Positions 16,462-25,471 of a stretch of DNA of 64,000 nucleotides are shown here, one piece after another (position 1 is the stretch's first letter; each line of letters begins with the position of its first letter). Under the pieces are notes generated by a model that ran no database searches, was not told the DNA's origin, and saw only the letters and a program-made list of their open reading frames with translations. The position numbers and the translations under genes were made by a program. Source of the stretch: Streptomyces litmocidini (GTDB lineage: Bacteria; Actinomycetota; Actinomycetes; Streptomycetales; Streptomycetaceae); contig NZ_BMTQ01000006.1 of the NCBI RefSeq assembly GCF_014649755.1, positions 248,001 to 312,000 of the forward strand, in the 5' to 3' direction.

Positions 16462-17844
16462 TCAGAGCTGCGACCAGCTCCGCTTCTCCAGGCCGTACTT
16501 CGCGGCGGTCGGGTTCCACAGCCCGGCCGCCGTCTTCTTGGCGGCGGAGGCCTCGCCGCTCTTCGCGTCGCCCGCGGCCTTCTGGCTGGTCGACCGGGCG
16601 TGGCCGCCCTTGCAGGCCTTCTTGGCCTTCATCTGCCCGGCCCAGGCCGCGTAGTGGTCGTCGGCGGCGGCCGAGGCCTGCCAGGCCTGGGTGAGCGCCG
16701 CCGTCAGCGCCGCGCTGTCCGGGATCTTGTCGACCGACAGCGCCCGGAGCCGGGTGATCAGCCCCCGGCGCTGCTCGGCGGCGCCCTTCAGGTCGGCCGC
16801 GGCCTTGTCGAGGTCCTTGCACTGGTTGATGGCCGCGACCGAGCTGATCACCGTCTGGCGACTGCTGCTGCTGGTCGCGAGCAGCTTGCTGAGCTCCTGC
16901 GCCTGCGGCTCCGCCGGGTCGGCCGGCTTCTCCGTGGGCGCGGGCGCCCCGGTGGAGGGCGCGGCGGAGCTCGCCGCCACGTTCTGCCCGGGGGTCTTGG
17001 GGTCCTTCTCCTCGTCCCCGCCGCTGAGCAGCATCCCGGCGCCGAGGCCGACGACCGCGCAGCCGACGACGACGGCGGCGATCAGCGCGAGCGGCGACCT
17101 GCGGCGCGGCTCGGGCTCGTCGTCGTCGTAGTAGGCGTCCTGGTAGGCGTGCTGCTGCGGCGGCTGGTGGTGCGGGGGCTGCTGCTGGTACGGGGCCGGG
17201 CCCGGCTGCTGGTAGCCCTGCGGCGCGTGCGGCTGCTGGGGCGGCCGCGGGGCCTCCGTGCGGAAGAGGCTGTCGAACTCGGCGGGCGGCTGCCGCTCAC
17301 CGGGCGTCTGCGCCGGTACGGGGGCGATGTACTGGGTCGCGTCCGAGGAGCCGGCCGGGGCGGCGGGCCCCTGGTGGGCGAGCGGGCCCGTGCCGAGGAA
17401 CTGGGTGTCGGAGCCCCCGCCCTGCTGCGGCGGCACGGGGGCTATGTACTGGGTCGCGTCCGAGGAGCCGGCCGGCGGCGGGTAGCCGTACCCCGGCTGC
17501 GGAGCAGCGGCCGGTGCGCCGGGCCCCGGGTGGCCGTACCCCGGCTGCGGCGCGCCCTGGACCGGCGGCATCCCGCCCGGGACCGGCGCGATGTGCTGGG
17601 TCGCCTGCATGTCCGGGGCGCCCGGCCCCGGGTAGCCGTAGCCGGGCTGCGGCGGGCCCTGCTGCGGGGGCATCGACGGCAGGTACTGGGTGGACTGCGC
17701 GTCGGCGGCGCCCTGCGGCGCCTCCGGGGGCAGCGGCTGCGCGGGCGGCAGCGGCTGCCCGCCCGCCTGGCCCCCGGCGGGACCCCAGGCGCCGCCCCAC
17801 GGCTGACCGCCGCCATGCTCCGGACCCTGTCCGTTCTGCGTCAC
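16462..17844 (-). CDS. Pro/Gln/Tyr-rich membrane-anchored protein, 460 aa
   Basis: A long low-complexity N-terminal cytoplasmic region with repeated PQPGYGYP/GYGHPGPGAP and three SSDATQYIAPVP-type segments (to about residue 230), one membrane helix (LALIAAVVVGCAVVGLGAGMLL), then an extracytoplasmic helical domain with two cysteines (CKDLDKAA, KKACKGGH). Repeats of this kind occur in Streptomyces proteins near serine/threonine kinase targets. The function is unknown. I prefer GTG 17844 because GGGAG sits five bases upstream; GTG 17856 would add MGVP. The last residues abut the convergent lipoprotein gene. Confidence 0.75.
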   Translation of the reverse strand: MTQNGQGPEHGGGQPWGGAWGPAGGQAGGQPLPPAQPLPPEAPQGAADAQSTQYLPSMPPQQGPPQPGYGYPGPGAPDMQATQHIAPVPGGMPPVQGAPQPGYGHPGPGAPAAAPQPGYGYPPPAGSSDATQYIAPVPPQQGGGSDTQFLGTGPLAHQGPAAPAGSSDATQYIAPVPAQTPGERQPPAEFDSLFRTEAPRPPQQPHAPQGYQQPGPAPYQQQPPHHQPPQQHAYQDAYYDDDEPEPRRRSPLALIAAVVVGCAVVGLGAGMLLSGGDEEKDPKTPGQNVAASSAAPSTGAPAPTEKPADPAEPQAQELSKLLATSSSSRQTVISSVAAINQCKDLDKAAADLKGAAEQRRGLITRLRALSVDKIPDSAALTAALTQAWQASAAADDHYAAWAGQMKAKKACKGGHARSTSQKAAGDAKSGEASAAKKTAAGLWNPTAAKYGLEKRSWSQL

Positions 17845-18181
17845 CGGGACTCCCACCCATGAACCTACGGAATCGTCGGCTCACGCTACCGGGTGCCGAC
17901 GGGGCTCCGCACACACGTGTGAGACCCATTACACGGTTGAGACGGTCGGGGCCCGTCCGGCCCCGATCCGCCGGACGGCTCCCGGGCCCCGTCGACGGAC
18001 TCCCGCCCGCCCCGCGGCGCCCCGCGCGCGCCCGCGAGCCCCCGGCTTCGCCCGGGCGGGGCCGCGCCGGTCGCACGCCCGAGCGCTCCGGTACGAGGAC
18101 GTGCGCCCGGCACGCCGGGAGCACGCACCCGGCGCCGCGGGGCCCGTCCTCCGTGCGACGACGGGAACGCGACGGCGGGGC
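17845..18181. other. Intergenic region, 337 bp
   Basis: No gene supported. It contains a perfect 10-bp palindrome CACACGTGTG at 17912-17921, about 70 bp upstream of the Pro-rich protein gene, and GC-rich sequence (18000-18180) downstream of the TPR-regulator gene. The palindrome may be part of the Pro-rich gene's promoter. Confidence 0.4.
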
Positions 18182-19564
18182 CTACGCCGCGTACAGCTCC
18201 ATCCGCGCGTCGAACTCCCGCACCACCGCCTCCCGCGCGTACGGCTCCAGGCGCTCCCTCAGGTCCTCCAGGTACTCCGCGCCCCGCGACGACCGCAGCG
18301 TGGCGAGCAGTTCGAGCGCCTGCGTGCCCGTCCGGCAGGCCTGCTCCACCTCCCGCAGCTGGACCTGCGCCGAGGCCAGCAGCGCCAGGCCGATCGCGCG
18401 CCGCCGCGCCCGTGACTCCGGATGCCCGGCGATCGACTCCTCCGCCGCCCGCGCCGCCGCCTCCGCCCGCCCCAGGTCCCGGTGGCAGTGCGCCAGTTCG
18501 TCCGCGAGGTAGGCCGCGTCGAAGTGGGCGATCCACGCCGGGTCGTCGCCCGCCTCCGGATCGGCCCGGTCGAGCGCCCGCGCGGCGCGGCCCGCCGCCG
18601 TCTCGAAGGCGCGCGCGTCGCCCATCAGCGCGTGCCCGCGCGCCTCCGCCGCGAGGAACATCGCCTCCGCGCGCGGCGGCACCTTTCCGCGCGCCCCCTC
18701 CTGCGCCGCCCGTGCCAACTGGGCGATCTCCCGAGGGTTGCCGAGCTGCGCGGCGAGGTGGCTCATCGAGGCGGCGAGCACATAGCCGCCGTACCCCCGG
18801 TCGCCCGCCGCCTGCGCGAGCCGCAGCGCCTGGATGTAGTACCGCTGCGCGAGCCCCGGTTCACCGGTGTCCACCGCCATGTACCCGGCGAGCTCGGTCA
18901 GTCGGGCGACCGCCGCGAAGAGCTGCCGCCCGACCGCCTCCCGGTACGAGCCCGACAGCATCCCCGACACCACGCTGTTGAGGTAGTGCGCCACCACCGG
19001 CCGCACGTGGCCGCTGCCGAAGCGCCGGTCGAGGTCGACCAGCGCGGCCGTCATCTCCCGCACCGCCGCGACGTCCGCGACCCCGACGCGGGCCCCCGTC
19101 GTCCGGGCCACGTGCGCGTCGGGGCTCGTGATCAGCCAGTCCCTGCTGGGTTCGACGAGGGCGGAGGCCGCGACCGCCGAGCCGTTCAGGAAGTCCCGGC
19201 GCCCCACGTCGCTGCGCCACAGCTCGCAGACCTGCTCGATCGCGCCGGTCACGGTCGGCGCGAACTGCAGTCCCACCCCGCCGGCGAGGTTCCGGCCGTT
19301 GGCCATGCCGACCTCGTCGATCGAGACCGTGCGGCCCAGCTTGCGGCTCAGCGCCTCCGCGATGATGCCGGGCGCCCGGCCGCGCGGCTGCTGGCCGCGC
19401 AGCCAGCGCGCCACCGACGTCTTGTCGTAGCGCAGGTCGAGGCCGCGCTCGGCGCCGACCATGTTGACCCTGCGGGCGAGGCCGGCGTTGGAGCAGCCGG
19501 CTTCCTGGATGAGCGCCTGGAGCCGTTCGTTGAGCTGACGCGGAACGAGTGGCCTGGCTGCCAT
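18182..19564 (-). CDS. XRE-like HTH/TPR transcriptional regulator, 460 aa
   Basis: An N-terminal HTH (ERLQALIQEAGCSNAGLARRVN, then LRYDKTSVARWLRGQQPRG) followed by about 300 residues of TPR-like helices (QRYYIQALRLAQAAGDRGYG, SHLAAQLGNPREIAQLARAA). The architecture is that of large Streptomyces developmental and metabolic regulators (NsdA/NsdB-like style, though not obviously either). ATG 19564 follows AGGGGG with five-base spacing. A palindrome GGTGATCACC at 19586-19595 lies just upstream and could be autoregulatory. Divergent from the primase-like gene. The TPR part suggests peptide or protein ligand binding. Confidence 0.85.
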   Translation of the reverse strand: MAARPLVPRQLNERLQALIQEAGCSNAGLARRVNMVGAERGLDLRYDKTSVARWLRGQQPRGRAPGIIAEALSRKLGRTVSIDEVGMANGRNLAGGVGLQFAPTVTGAIEQVCELWRSDVGRRDFLNGSAVAASALVEPSRDWLITSPDAHVARTTGARVGVADVAAVREMTAALVDLDRRFGSGHVRPVVAHYLNSVVSGMLSGSYREAVGRQLFAAVARLTELAGYMAVDTGEPGLAQRYYIQALRLAQAAGDRGYGGYVLAASMSHLAAQLGNPREIAQLARAAQEGARGKVPPRAEAMFLAAEARGHALMGDARAFETAAGRAARALDRADPEAGDDPAWIAHFDAAYLADELAHCHRDLGRAEAAARAAEESIAGHPESRARRRAIGLALLASAQVQLREVEQACRTGTQALELLATLRSSRGAEYLEDLRERLEPYAREAVVREFDARMELYAA

Positions 19565-19851
19565 GAAAACCCCCTGAGGCCGTGCGGTGATCACCGGAGG
19601 AGGGATCACTGCCCGGTTGATATCCGGTCAATGCCGATGTGAACACGCGAAACCGGACACGTCGGCCGCGCGGAGGAACCCCCGCCGCCGGCGCCCCCAC
19701 CTGTCCGTACCCACCCCCGCTCCCCGGGCCTCCACGCGCCCCCGCCGGTGCACCCGTGCGCCCCGCGTGCAGGATCGATGCGTCAACACGCCGACCGCCG
19801 CGCCCGTAACCCCGGGTGACGTGGCAAGTTGTGCTCAGCGTGGAAGAGACC

Positions 19852-20517
19852 ATGGGAGTCACGGAAGCCGCACGGATCCCCGGGCAGCGGGGCGAGCAGC
19901 TGCTGGACAGCGCCGTGCGGTACGCGGAAGAGCGGCACTGGGACGTGTTTCCCGGGACCTGGCTGGAAGCCGTCGAAGGCAGGGAGCGCTGCTCCTGCGG
20001 CGCGGACGCGTGCGCCGTGCCCGGCGCCCACGCGGTCAGGCCCGACTGGTCGACCCAGGCGACCGGCAGCGGGGTCGGGGCGCGGCGGATGTGGTCGAAG
20101 ACGCCGAAGGCGTCGATCCTGCTGCCGACCGGCCGCACCTTCGACGCGATCGAGGTGTCCGAGTCGGCCGGCTTCCTGGCCCTCGCCCGCATGGAGCGCA
20201 TGGAGCTGACGCTCGGCCCGGTGACCTGCACCCCGGACCGCCGCATGTACTTCTTCGTGCTCCCCGGCGCCGCCGCCAAGGTCCCCGACCTCGTCCGCAA
20301 GCTCGGCTGGACCCCGGCCTCCATCGACCTCTCCACCCGCGGCGAGGGCCACTACGTGGCGGCCCCGCCCACCCGGATCGGGGGCTTCGGCGCGGTCCAG
20401 TGGGCGCGGCGCCCCACCCCGGCGAACCGCTGGCTGCCGGACGCGGAGGAGCTGATCAGCCCCCTCGCGTACGCGTGCGGCCGGGAGGCGGCGGAGGCCC
20501 GGAGCCGCGCGCAGTGA
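19852..20517 (+). CDS. Bifunctional primase/polymerase (prim-pol)-like protein, 221 aa
   Basis: Matches the short Streptomyces 'bifunctional DNA primase/polymerase' family: RGEQLLDSAVRYAEERHWDVFPGTW, a cysteine pair in CSCGADACAVPGAH, and VRKLGWTPASIDL/GEGHYVAAPPTR near the C-terminus. It lacks the complete catalytic acidic triad of archaeo-eukaryotic primases as far as I can tell, so it may have a non-replicative role. ATG 19852 follows GGAAGAG; a GTG 12 bases upstream (VEET) is an alternative. Chromosomal, not near a plasmid replication module. Confidence 0.75.
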   Translation: MGVTEAARIPGQRGEQLLDSAVRYAEERHWDVFPGTWLEAVEGRERCSCGADACAVPGAHAVRPDWSTQATGSGVGARRMWSKTPKASILLPTGRTFDAIEVSESAGFLALARMERMELTLGPVTCTPDRRMYFFVLPGAAAKVPDLVRKLGWTPASIDLSTRGEGHYVAAPPTRIGGFGAVQWARRPTPANRWLPDAEELISPLAYACGREAAEARSRAQ

Positions 20518-20593
20518 CCCGGAGGGCCCGTCAGCCGCGTTTGTAGGGTGTGACCCGTACGTACCACGGGGACCACCGAAGGGTTGACGGACC

Positions 20594-21454
20594 ATGCCCG
20601 ACCAGGCATTTGACGGAACGTCCGACAGAGAGGGCACCGCACCGGGGGAAGGCGCGGTGCCCGCCGTGCGCGTCGAGGGGCTGTGGAAGCGCTTCGGACA
20701 GCAGATCGCGGTGAACGGGATCGACCTCGTCCTGCCCGCCGGCCGGTTCATCGGGCTCGTCGGGCCCAACGGCGCCGGCAAGACCACCACCCTCTCCATG
20801 ATCACCGGCCTGCTGCGGCCCGACCACGGGCGGATCCTCGTCGCCGGCCACGACGTGTGGGCCGACCCCGAGTCGGTCGCGCAGGTCAAGGCCCGCATCG
20901 GCATCCTGCCGGAGGGCCTGCGGCTCTTCGAGCGCCTCTCGGGCCGTGAACTCCTCGCCTACACCGGCCGGCTGCGCGGACTGCCCGGCGCCGAGGTCGA
21001 CAAGCGGGCGGCGCAGCTCCTCGACGTCCTCGACCTGACCGGCTCGCAGAACAAGCTGGTCGTCGACTACTCGACCGGCATGCGGAAGAAGATCGGCCTC
21101 GCCGCCGCGCTCCTGCACAACCCCGAGGTCCTCTTCCTCGACGAGCCCTTCGAGGGCGTCGACCCGGTCTCCGCGCAGACCATCCGCGGCGTCCTGGAGC
21201 GGTACACCTCCTCCGGCGCGACCGTCGTCTTCTCCAGCCACGTCATGGAACTCGTCGAGTCCCTCTGCGACTGGGTCGCCGTCATGGCGGCCGGCCAGAT
21301 CCGGGCCCAGGGCCCGCTGGCCGAGGTCCGGGGCTCCGCGCCCTCCCTCCAGGCGGCCTTCCTCGAACTCGTCGGCGCGAACGGCCGCGAGGCGGCCGGG
21401 GACTCGCTGGACTGGCTGGGCGGCGGGGCGGGCCCGGGCGGGGGCCCGCGATGA
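20594..21454 (+). CDS. ABC transporter ATP-binding protein, 286 aa
   Basis: Complete nucleotide-binding domain: Walker A GPNGAGKTT, signature region YSTGMRKKIGL (degenerate LSGGQ, usual in ABC-2 exporters), Walker B EVLFLDEPFEGVDP, H-loop in VVFSSHVMELVESL. It powers the co-translated permease (ATGA overlap at 21451). A -10-like TAGGGT at 20544-20549 precedes the gene. It forms a two-gene ABC-2 type exporter. Substrate unknown. Confidence 0.93.
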   Translation: MPDQAFDGTSDREGTAPGEGAVPAVRVEGLWKRFGQQIAVNGIDLVLPAGRFIGLVGPNGAGKTTTLSMITGLLRPDHGRILVAGHDVWADPESVAQVKARIGILPEGLRLFERLSGRELLAYTGRLRGLPGAEVDKRAAQLLDVLDLTGSQNKLVVDYSTGMRKKIGLAAALLHNPEVLFLDEPFEGVDPVSAQTIRGVLERYTSSGATVVFSSHVMELVESLCDWVAVMAAGQIRAQGPLAEVRGSAPSLQAAFLELVGANGREAAGDSLDWLGGGAGPGGGPR

Positions 21455-23070
21455 GCGCCGACACCACCGCCCCCGCGCCGTCCCTCACGTCCGTCTTCGT
21501 ACGGCTCAAGCTGTCGCTGCTGCGGAACGGGCTGCGGCAGTCCGGCGGGCGGACCGCCGCGTACGTCTCGTCGATCGTCTTCGGCGCCCTCTTCGCCGCC
21601 GGCACGGTGCTGGCCTTCGTCCTGCTGCGGGGGCACGCGCCCGCCGCCACCGTCGCCGTCCTCGTCACCGGGGCCCTCGCGCTGTCCTGGGCGGTCATGC
21701 CGCTGTTCGTCCCGACCGGCGACGAGACCCTGGACCCCTCGCGGCTCGTGATGCTGCCGCTGCGGCCCCGGCCACTGGTGCGGGCGCTGCTCGTGGCCTC
21801 CCTCGTGGGCGTCGGCCCCGTCCTCACCTTCGTCCTGACCCTGGGCGCGGCCCTGTCCCTCGCGCACGGCGCGGCCGGCACCGTCGTCGCCGTCCTCGGC
21901 GTGCCGCTCGCGACCGTGACGTGCGTGGCGCTGTCCCGGTCCGTGGCCGCCGCCAACATCCGGCTGCTCACCTCCCGCAAGGGACGCGACCTGGCCCTGC
22001 TGAGCGGTCTGGTCATCGCGATCGGCATGCAGCTCGTGAACTTCGGCGCCCAGCGCCTCGGCCGGGCCGGGGGCCTGGACTCCCTGGAGCCGGCGGCGTC
22101 CGTCGTCGGCTGGCTGCCGCCGGCCGCCGCGATCGGCGCGGTCGACTCCGCGAGCCGGGGCGACCACGCGGTGGCGGCGGCCCGGCTGCTGCTCACGGCG
22201 GCGGCCCTGGCGGCGCTCGTGCACTGGTGGCGGCGGAGCCTGGTGCGGCTCATGGTCGAGCCGGACGGCTCCACGATCGGCGCGGCCTCCGACGCGAAGG
22301 CCGACGGGAGGAGCGGTACGGGGCTGCTCGCCCGGATCCTCCCGGGCGGGCGCACCGGCGCCGTCATGGAGCGCAGCCTGCGGTACGTCTGGCGCGACCC
22401 GAAGACGAAGGCGGCGTGGGTGACCTCGCTCGCCATCGGCCTGATCGTGCCGCTGTTCAACGCCTTCCAGGGCGGGGGCTCGATCTACTTCGCCTGCTTC
22501 GCCTCCGGCATGCTCGGCATGCTGATGTACAACCAGTTCGGGCAGGACACCTCGGCTTTCTGGATGGTCGCGCAGACCATCGCGACGCCGGCCGACGCGT
22601 ACGCCGAACTCCGGGCGAGGGCCCTGGCCCTGTTGTCGGTCACCGTGCCGTACACGGTGTTCGTGACCGTGGTGACGGCCGCCGTCCTCGGCGACTGGAC
22701 GAAGCTCCCCGAGGGCCTCGGCCTGGCGTTCGGCCTGCTCGGCGCGATGGTCGGGACGGGCGCGGTGACCTCGGCGCGCTTCCCGTACTCGGTCCCCCAG
22801 GACAGCGGCTACAAGAACGTGGTGCCGGGACAGGCCGGGCTGGCCTGGATCTCGATCTTCGGCGGCATGATCACGGCAGCGGTCCTGAGCTCCCCGCTCA
22901 TCGCCGCGACGATCTACCTCCACGTCTCCGACCAGCGGTCCCTGCTGTGGCTCCTCCTCCCGGCCGGCCCGCTCCACGGCGCGCTCCTCGTCCTCGCGGG
23001 CCTCAAGCTGGCGGCCCCGCGCACGGCGCGGCGCCTGCCGGAGATCCTGGCGTCGGTCAGCAAGGGGTAG
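21451..23070 (+). CDS. ABC-2 type exporter permease, 539 aa
   Basis: Large integral membrane protein with roughly 12 hydrophobic segments in two blocks separated by a soluble linker (KADGRSGTGLLARILPGGRTGAVMERSLRYVWRDPKTK, as in Streptomyces 'transporter' proteins paired with ABC-2 ATPases). It would form the membrane channel of the exporter whose ATPase gene overlaps by four bases. No substrate indication. Confidence 0.87.
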   Translation: MSADTTAPAPSLTSVFVRLKLSLLRNGLRQSGGRTAAYVSSIVFGALFAAGTVLAFVLLRGHAPAATVAVLVTGALALSWAVMPLFVPTGDETLDPSRLVMLPLRPRPLVRALLVASLVGVGPVLTFVLTLGAALSLAHGAAGTVVAVLGVPLATVTCVALSRSVAAANIRLLTSRKGRDLALLSGLVIAIGMQLVNFGAQRLGRAGGLDSLEPAASVVGWLPPAAAIGAVDSASRGDHAVAAARLLLTAAALAALVHWWRRSLVRLMVEPDGSTIGAASDAKADGRSGTGLLARILPGGRTGAVMERSLRYVWRDPKTKAAWVTSLAIGLIVPLFNAFQGGGSIYFACFASGMLGMLMYNQFGQDTSAFWMVAQTIATPADAYAELRARALALLSVTVPYTVFVTVVTAAVLGDWTKLPEGLGLAFGLLGAMVGTGAVTSARFPYSVPQDSGYKNVVPGQAGLAWISIFGGMITAAVLSSPLIAATIYLHVSDQRSLLWLLLPAGPLHGALLVLAGLKLAAPRTARRLPEILASVSKG

Positions 23071-23165
23071 GCGAGCGGGGCGGCGCCCGTAGGGAACCCT
23101 CGTCGATCTCCCCGCCGTCCTCCATGATGACCGTCCGTCCGATCGTCGACCGGCTTGGAGCGCGC

Positions 23166-24179
23166 ATGGAGGACACCGCAACGACGACCCCGCCCGTGAC
23201 GGCGGGCCCGGTCCGGCGGGGGCAGGGAGTCTGGCTCGGCGCCGTGGGCGCCGCCACGCTCGTCCTCGTCGGCCTCTGCGCCGTGGAGGCGGGCAGGCCG
23301 GAGAGGCTGTTCGAGAACATCGCCACGATGGCGGCGATACCCGGCATCCTCGCCCTCTCCCAGCTCCTGCTGCTGCGCAGCGGCCGCATCGAGCCGGCGA
23401 CGATCGGCGTCGCGGGGCTCGGCGCGGCCGTCATCGGGGTGAACAGCACCGGCGGGAGCAACGGCACGATGCTGTTCGGGGTGCTGCTCGCGCTCCTCGC
23501 CGCCGTCCCCTTCGCCTTCCTCAGCGGCTTCCTCTCCCTCAACGCCCGGACGGGACACGCCCTGTTCTCGGCCGTCGCCGTCCTCATCGGGGCGGACCAA
23601 CTGGTCACCGACATCGCCCCGCCGCAGATGGAACCGATCCGGGCGTCGATCCTGACCTCGCTCGCCTACAACGACCTGCGGATCCCCGGCGTCGCCCTGG
23701 TCGCGGCCGCGCTGTTCCTGGCGACGGCCTGGTACCTGCCCCGGCAGGAGGCGCGGCTCGGGGCGCGGGAGCCGTCGTGGGCACGGGTCACGGTCCTCCT
23801 CTTCCTGCCGGCGTTCCTGCTCGCGGCGCTCGTCGGGCTGCTCTACACGGCACGCATCGGCGCGACCGTGCCGGGCGAACTGGGCAAGGAGTTCATGATC
23901 GCCTGCCTGCTGGCGCTCACGGCGGGCGGTTGCAGCCTGAAGAGCGGCGAGGGCACGGTCCTGGACGTGGCGGTCGGCTCGCTCTTCGCCGGCTCCCTGC
24001 AGACGCTGTTCTCCCTCAAGTCGCTCGACTCCTCCCTCCAGTCGACGATCCTGTGCGTCGTGGCGGTCGTCTTCATCCTGATCGACCTCGCCCGACTGCG
24101 GACGCCCGTGCCGGCGGAGGCCGGCGGCGACCGTCGGGGAGCCGGGCCGGCGGCCGAACCGGTGAACGGTCTTCCCTAG
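23166..24179 (+). CDS. Polytopic membrane protein resembling RbsC/AraH-type ABC permeases, 337 aa
   Basis: About nine to ten hydrophobic helices, with a segment reading SGRIEPATIGVAGLGAAVIGV where sugar permeases of the BPD_transp_2 family have GxIDLSVG, and a conserved-looking LTAGGCSLKSGEGTVLDVAVGSLFAG near the C-terminus. No ATPase or binding-protein gene is adjacent, so it is an orphan, diverged permease. ATG 23166 follows GGAG at five bases. A plausible alternative is an unclassified small-molecule channel. Confidence 0.7.
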   Translation: MEDTATTTPPVTAGPVRRGQGVWLGAVGAATLVLVGLCAVEAGRPERLFENIATMAAIPGILALSQLLLLRSGRIEPATIGVAGLGAAVIGVNSTGGSNGTMLFGVLLALLAAVPFAFLSGFLSLNARTGHALFSAVAVLIGADQLVTDIAPPQMEPIRASILTSLAYNDLRIPGVALVAAALFLATAWYLPRQEARLGAREPSWARVTVLLFLPAFLLAALVGLLYTARIGATVPGELGKEFMIACLLALTAGGCSLKSGEGTVLDVAVGSLFAGSLQTLFSLKSLDSSLQSTILCVVAVVFILIDLARLRTPVPAEAGGDRRGAGPAAEPVNGLP

Positions 24180-24188
24180 GATGCGCGC

Positions 24189-24697
24189 GTGACGCGTTTC
24201 GGCGGGGTGAGGGCGGCGTTCCGGGGCGAGGACCCGCACGGGGACCCGCCGCTGACCGACGCGGCCGTACGGGACGCCGAACGCCGGCCAGGCGTCCGCC
24301 TGCCGTCGTCGCTGCTCGCGCTCCTGCGGGACCGCGAGGGCGGGGTCGTCGCGGACGCGCGGGACGCGTACCCCACGGACGCGCCGACCTCCTGGAGCGA
24401 CGACTACGTCCCGTTCGACCTGCTGATGGGCATCGGCGAGGAGCACGGCGACCGCCCCTCGCTCCTCGACTCGCCCTACCTGGTCGAGGAGTGGGGGCTG
24501 CCGTCCCCCCGGCCCTGCTCTCCGGCGGGGCCCAGGGGTGGATCGCGCTCGACCACCGGACGTGCGGAGCGGACGGGGAGCCGTCCGTCGCGTGGTCCGA
24601 CCCGGGGGGCGCGTCCGAACTGCCGCCGGCCGGGGACTTCCGGACGTTCGTCGAGGGCCTGACGGCCTCGGCCTCGTTCCCCGACGGACAGGACTGA
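24189..24697 (+). pseudogene. SMI1/KNR4-family protein with frameshift
   Basis: GTG 24189 opens a frame with typical SMI1/KNR4 sequence (ERRPGVRLPSSLLALLRDREGG, SWSDDYVPFDLLMGIGEEHG). At the C6 run (24505-24510) after LVEEWGLPS the family sequence continues in another frame (PALLSGGAQGWIALDHRTCG ... TASASFPDGQD, stop 24697). A one-base loss in the C run would explain it; a sequencing error in a homopolymer is equally possible. SMI1/KNR4 proteins often serve as immunity or regulatory proteins; no toxin gene is adjacent. AGGATG precedes the GTG start. Confidence 0.75.
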
Positions 24698-24792
24698 CGG
24701 GCCTTCGAGAGCGGCCTTCACCGCCGAACCGACCGAGGTCCTCGGTCACCGCACCCGCCCGCTCGCGGGCAGGATCCGACAGGGAGACGGCC

Positions 24793-25338
24793 TTGCCGAT
24801 ACGTACGAGAACGGCCCTGCTGCTCGCGGTCGCCCTGACCGCCGGAGGCCTCGCCGGCTGCTCTGCGCTCACGGCCGCCACGGGGTTCAGCGACTGCGGG
24901 GGCAGCGAGGAGCGGGTGGAGCGGCTCCGGTCGATCGCCCTCCTCGACACGCCGCCGAAGGGAGCCACCGAGCCCCGGGGGTACGAGGGCGTCGAGGCGG
25001 GCTGCCGGGAGGACAGCGGCTACGCCTCGGTCCAGGCCGACCGCACGTACGCCTTCTCGGGCACCCCCGCCGAGGTGATCCGGCACTACCGGACGGCGGC
25101 GGCCCGGGACGGCTGGCGCCCCGGCTCGACCGGCCGCTCGGTCCCCGGCGTGCCGGTCGACCTGTGCTTCACCCGCAGCGTGGACGGGACCCCGACGATC
25201 CTGACCGTCTCCTCCCTCACCCCCACGGTCCTCGCCCGGGAGAGCGGCCCGGTTCCCCCCGAGCTCGCCGCCGGCTCGGGCTTCCGCGTCGAGGCGACGG
25301 CGGACGTCGGGGGAGGGGCGATCGACTGCGACGACTGA
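24793..25338 (+). CDS. Small secreted lipoprotein, 181 aa
   Basis: TTG start at 24793, chosen because GGGAG lies at the right distance and no other start precedes the signal peptide. Residues 1-21 form a lipoprotein signal with lipobox GLAGC. The mature protein has conserved-looking cysteines (DCGG, GCREDSG, DLCFTRS, DCDD) and the stretch TYAFSGTPAEVIRHYRTAAARDGW, as in many Streptomyces surface lipoproteins of unknown function. Ends before a strong terminator hairpin. Single gene. Confidence 0.75.
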   Translation: MPIRTRTALLLAVALTAGGLAGCSALTAATGFSDCGGSEERVERLRSIALLDTPPKGATEPRGYEGVEAGCREDSGYASVQADRTYAFSGTPAEVIRHYRTAAARDGWRPGSTGRSVPGVPVDLCFTRSVDGTPTILTVSSLTPTVLARESGPVPPELAAGSGFRVEATADVGGGAIDCDD

Positions 25339-25439
25339 ACGGGGACGCGTCACCCTCCGGCGCGGGACCGGCCCACGAGGGGGTGAGGCGTGCACGGGGC
25401 AGGCGGGCGTCCCCCTGGTCGCGGCAGCAGGGGCCGGAC

Positions 25440-25471
25440 ACCGGGGGCGGAGCCGAGGCTCCGCCCCCGGT
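25440..25471. terminator. Strong bidirectional terminator hairpin
   Basis: A perfect 15-bp stem (ACCGGGGGCGGAGCC and its complement) with a two-base GA centre between convergent genes. It touches the stop codon of the HTH gene at 25471. Confidence 0.75.

Noticed and set aside
17912..17921. CACACGTGTG as a specific operator
   Set aside because: Single copy, short, and not supported by a second site; only listed as a feature of the gap.
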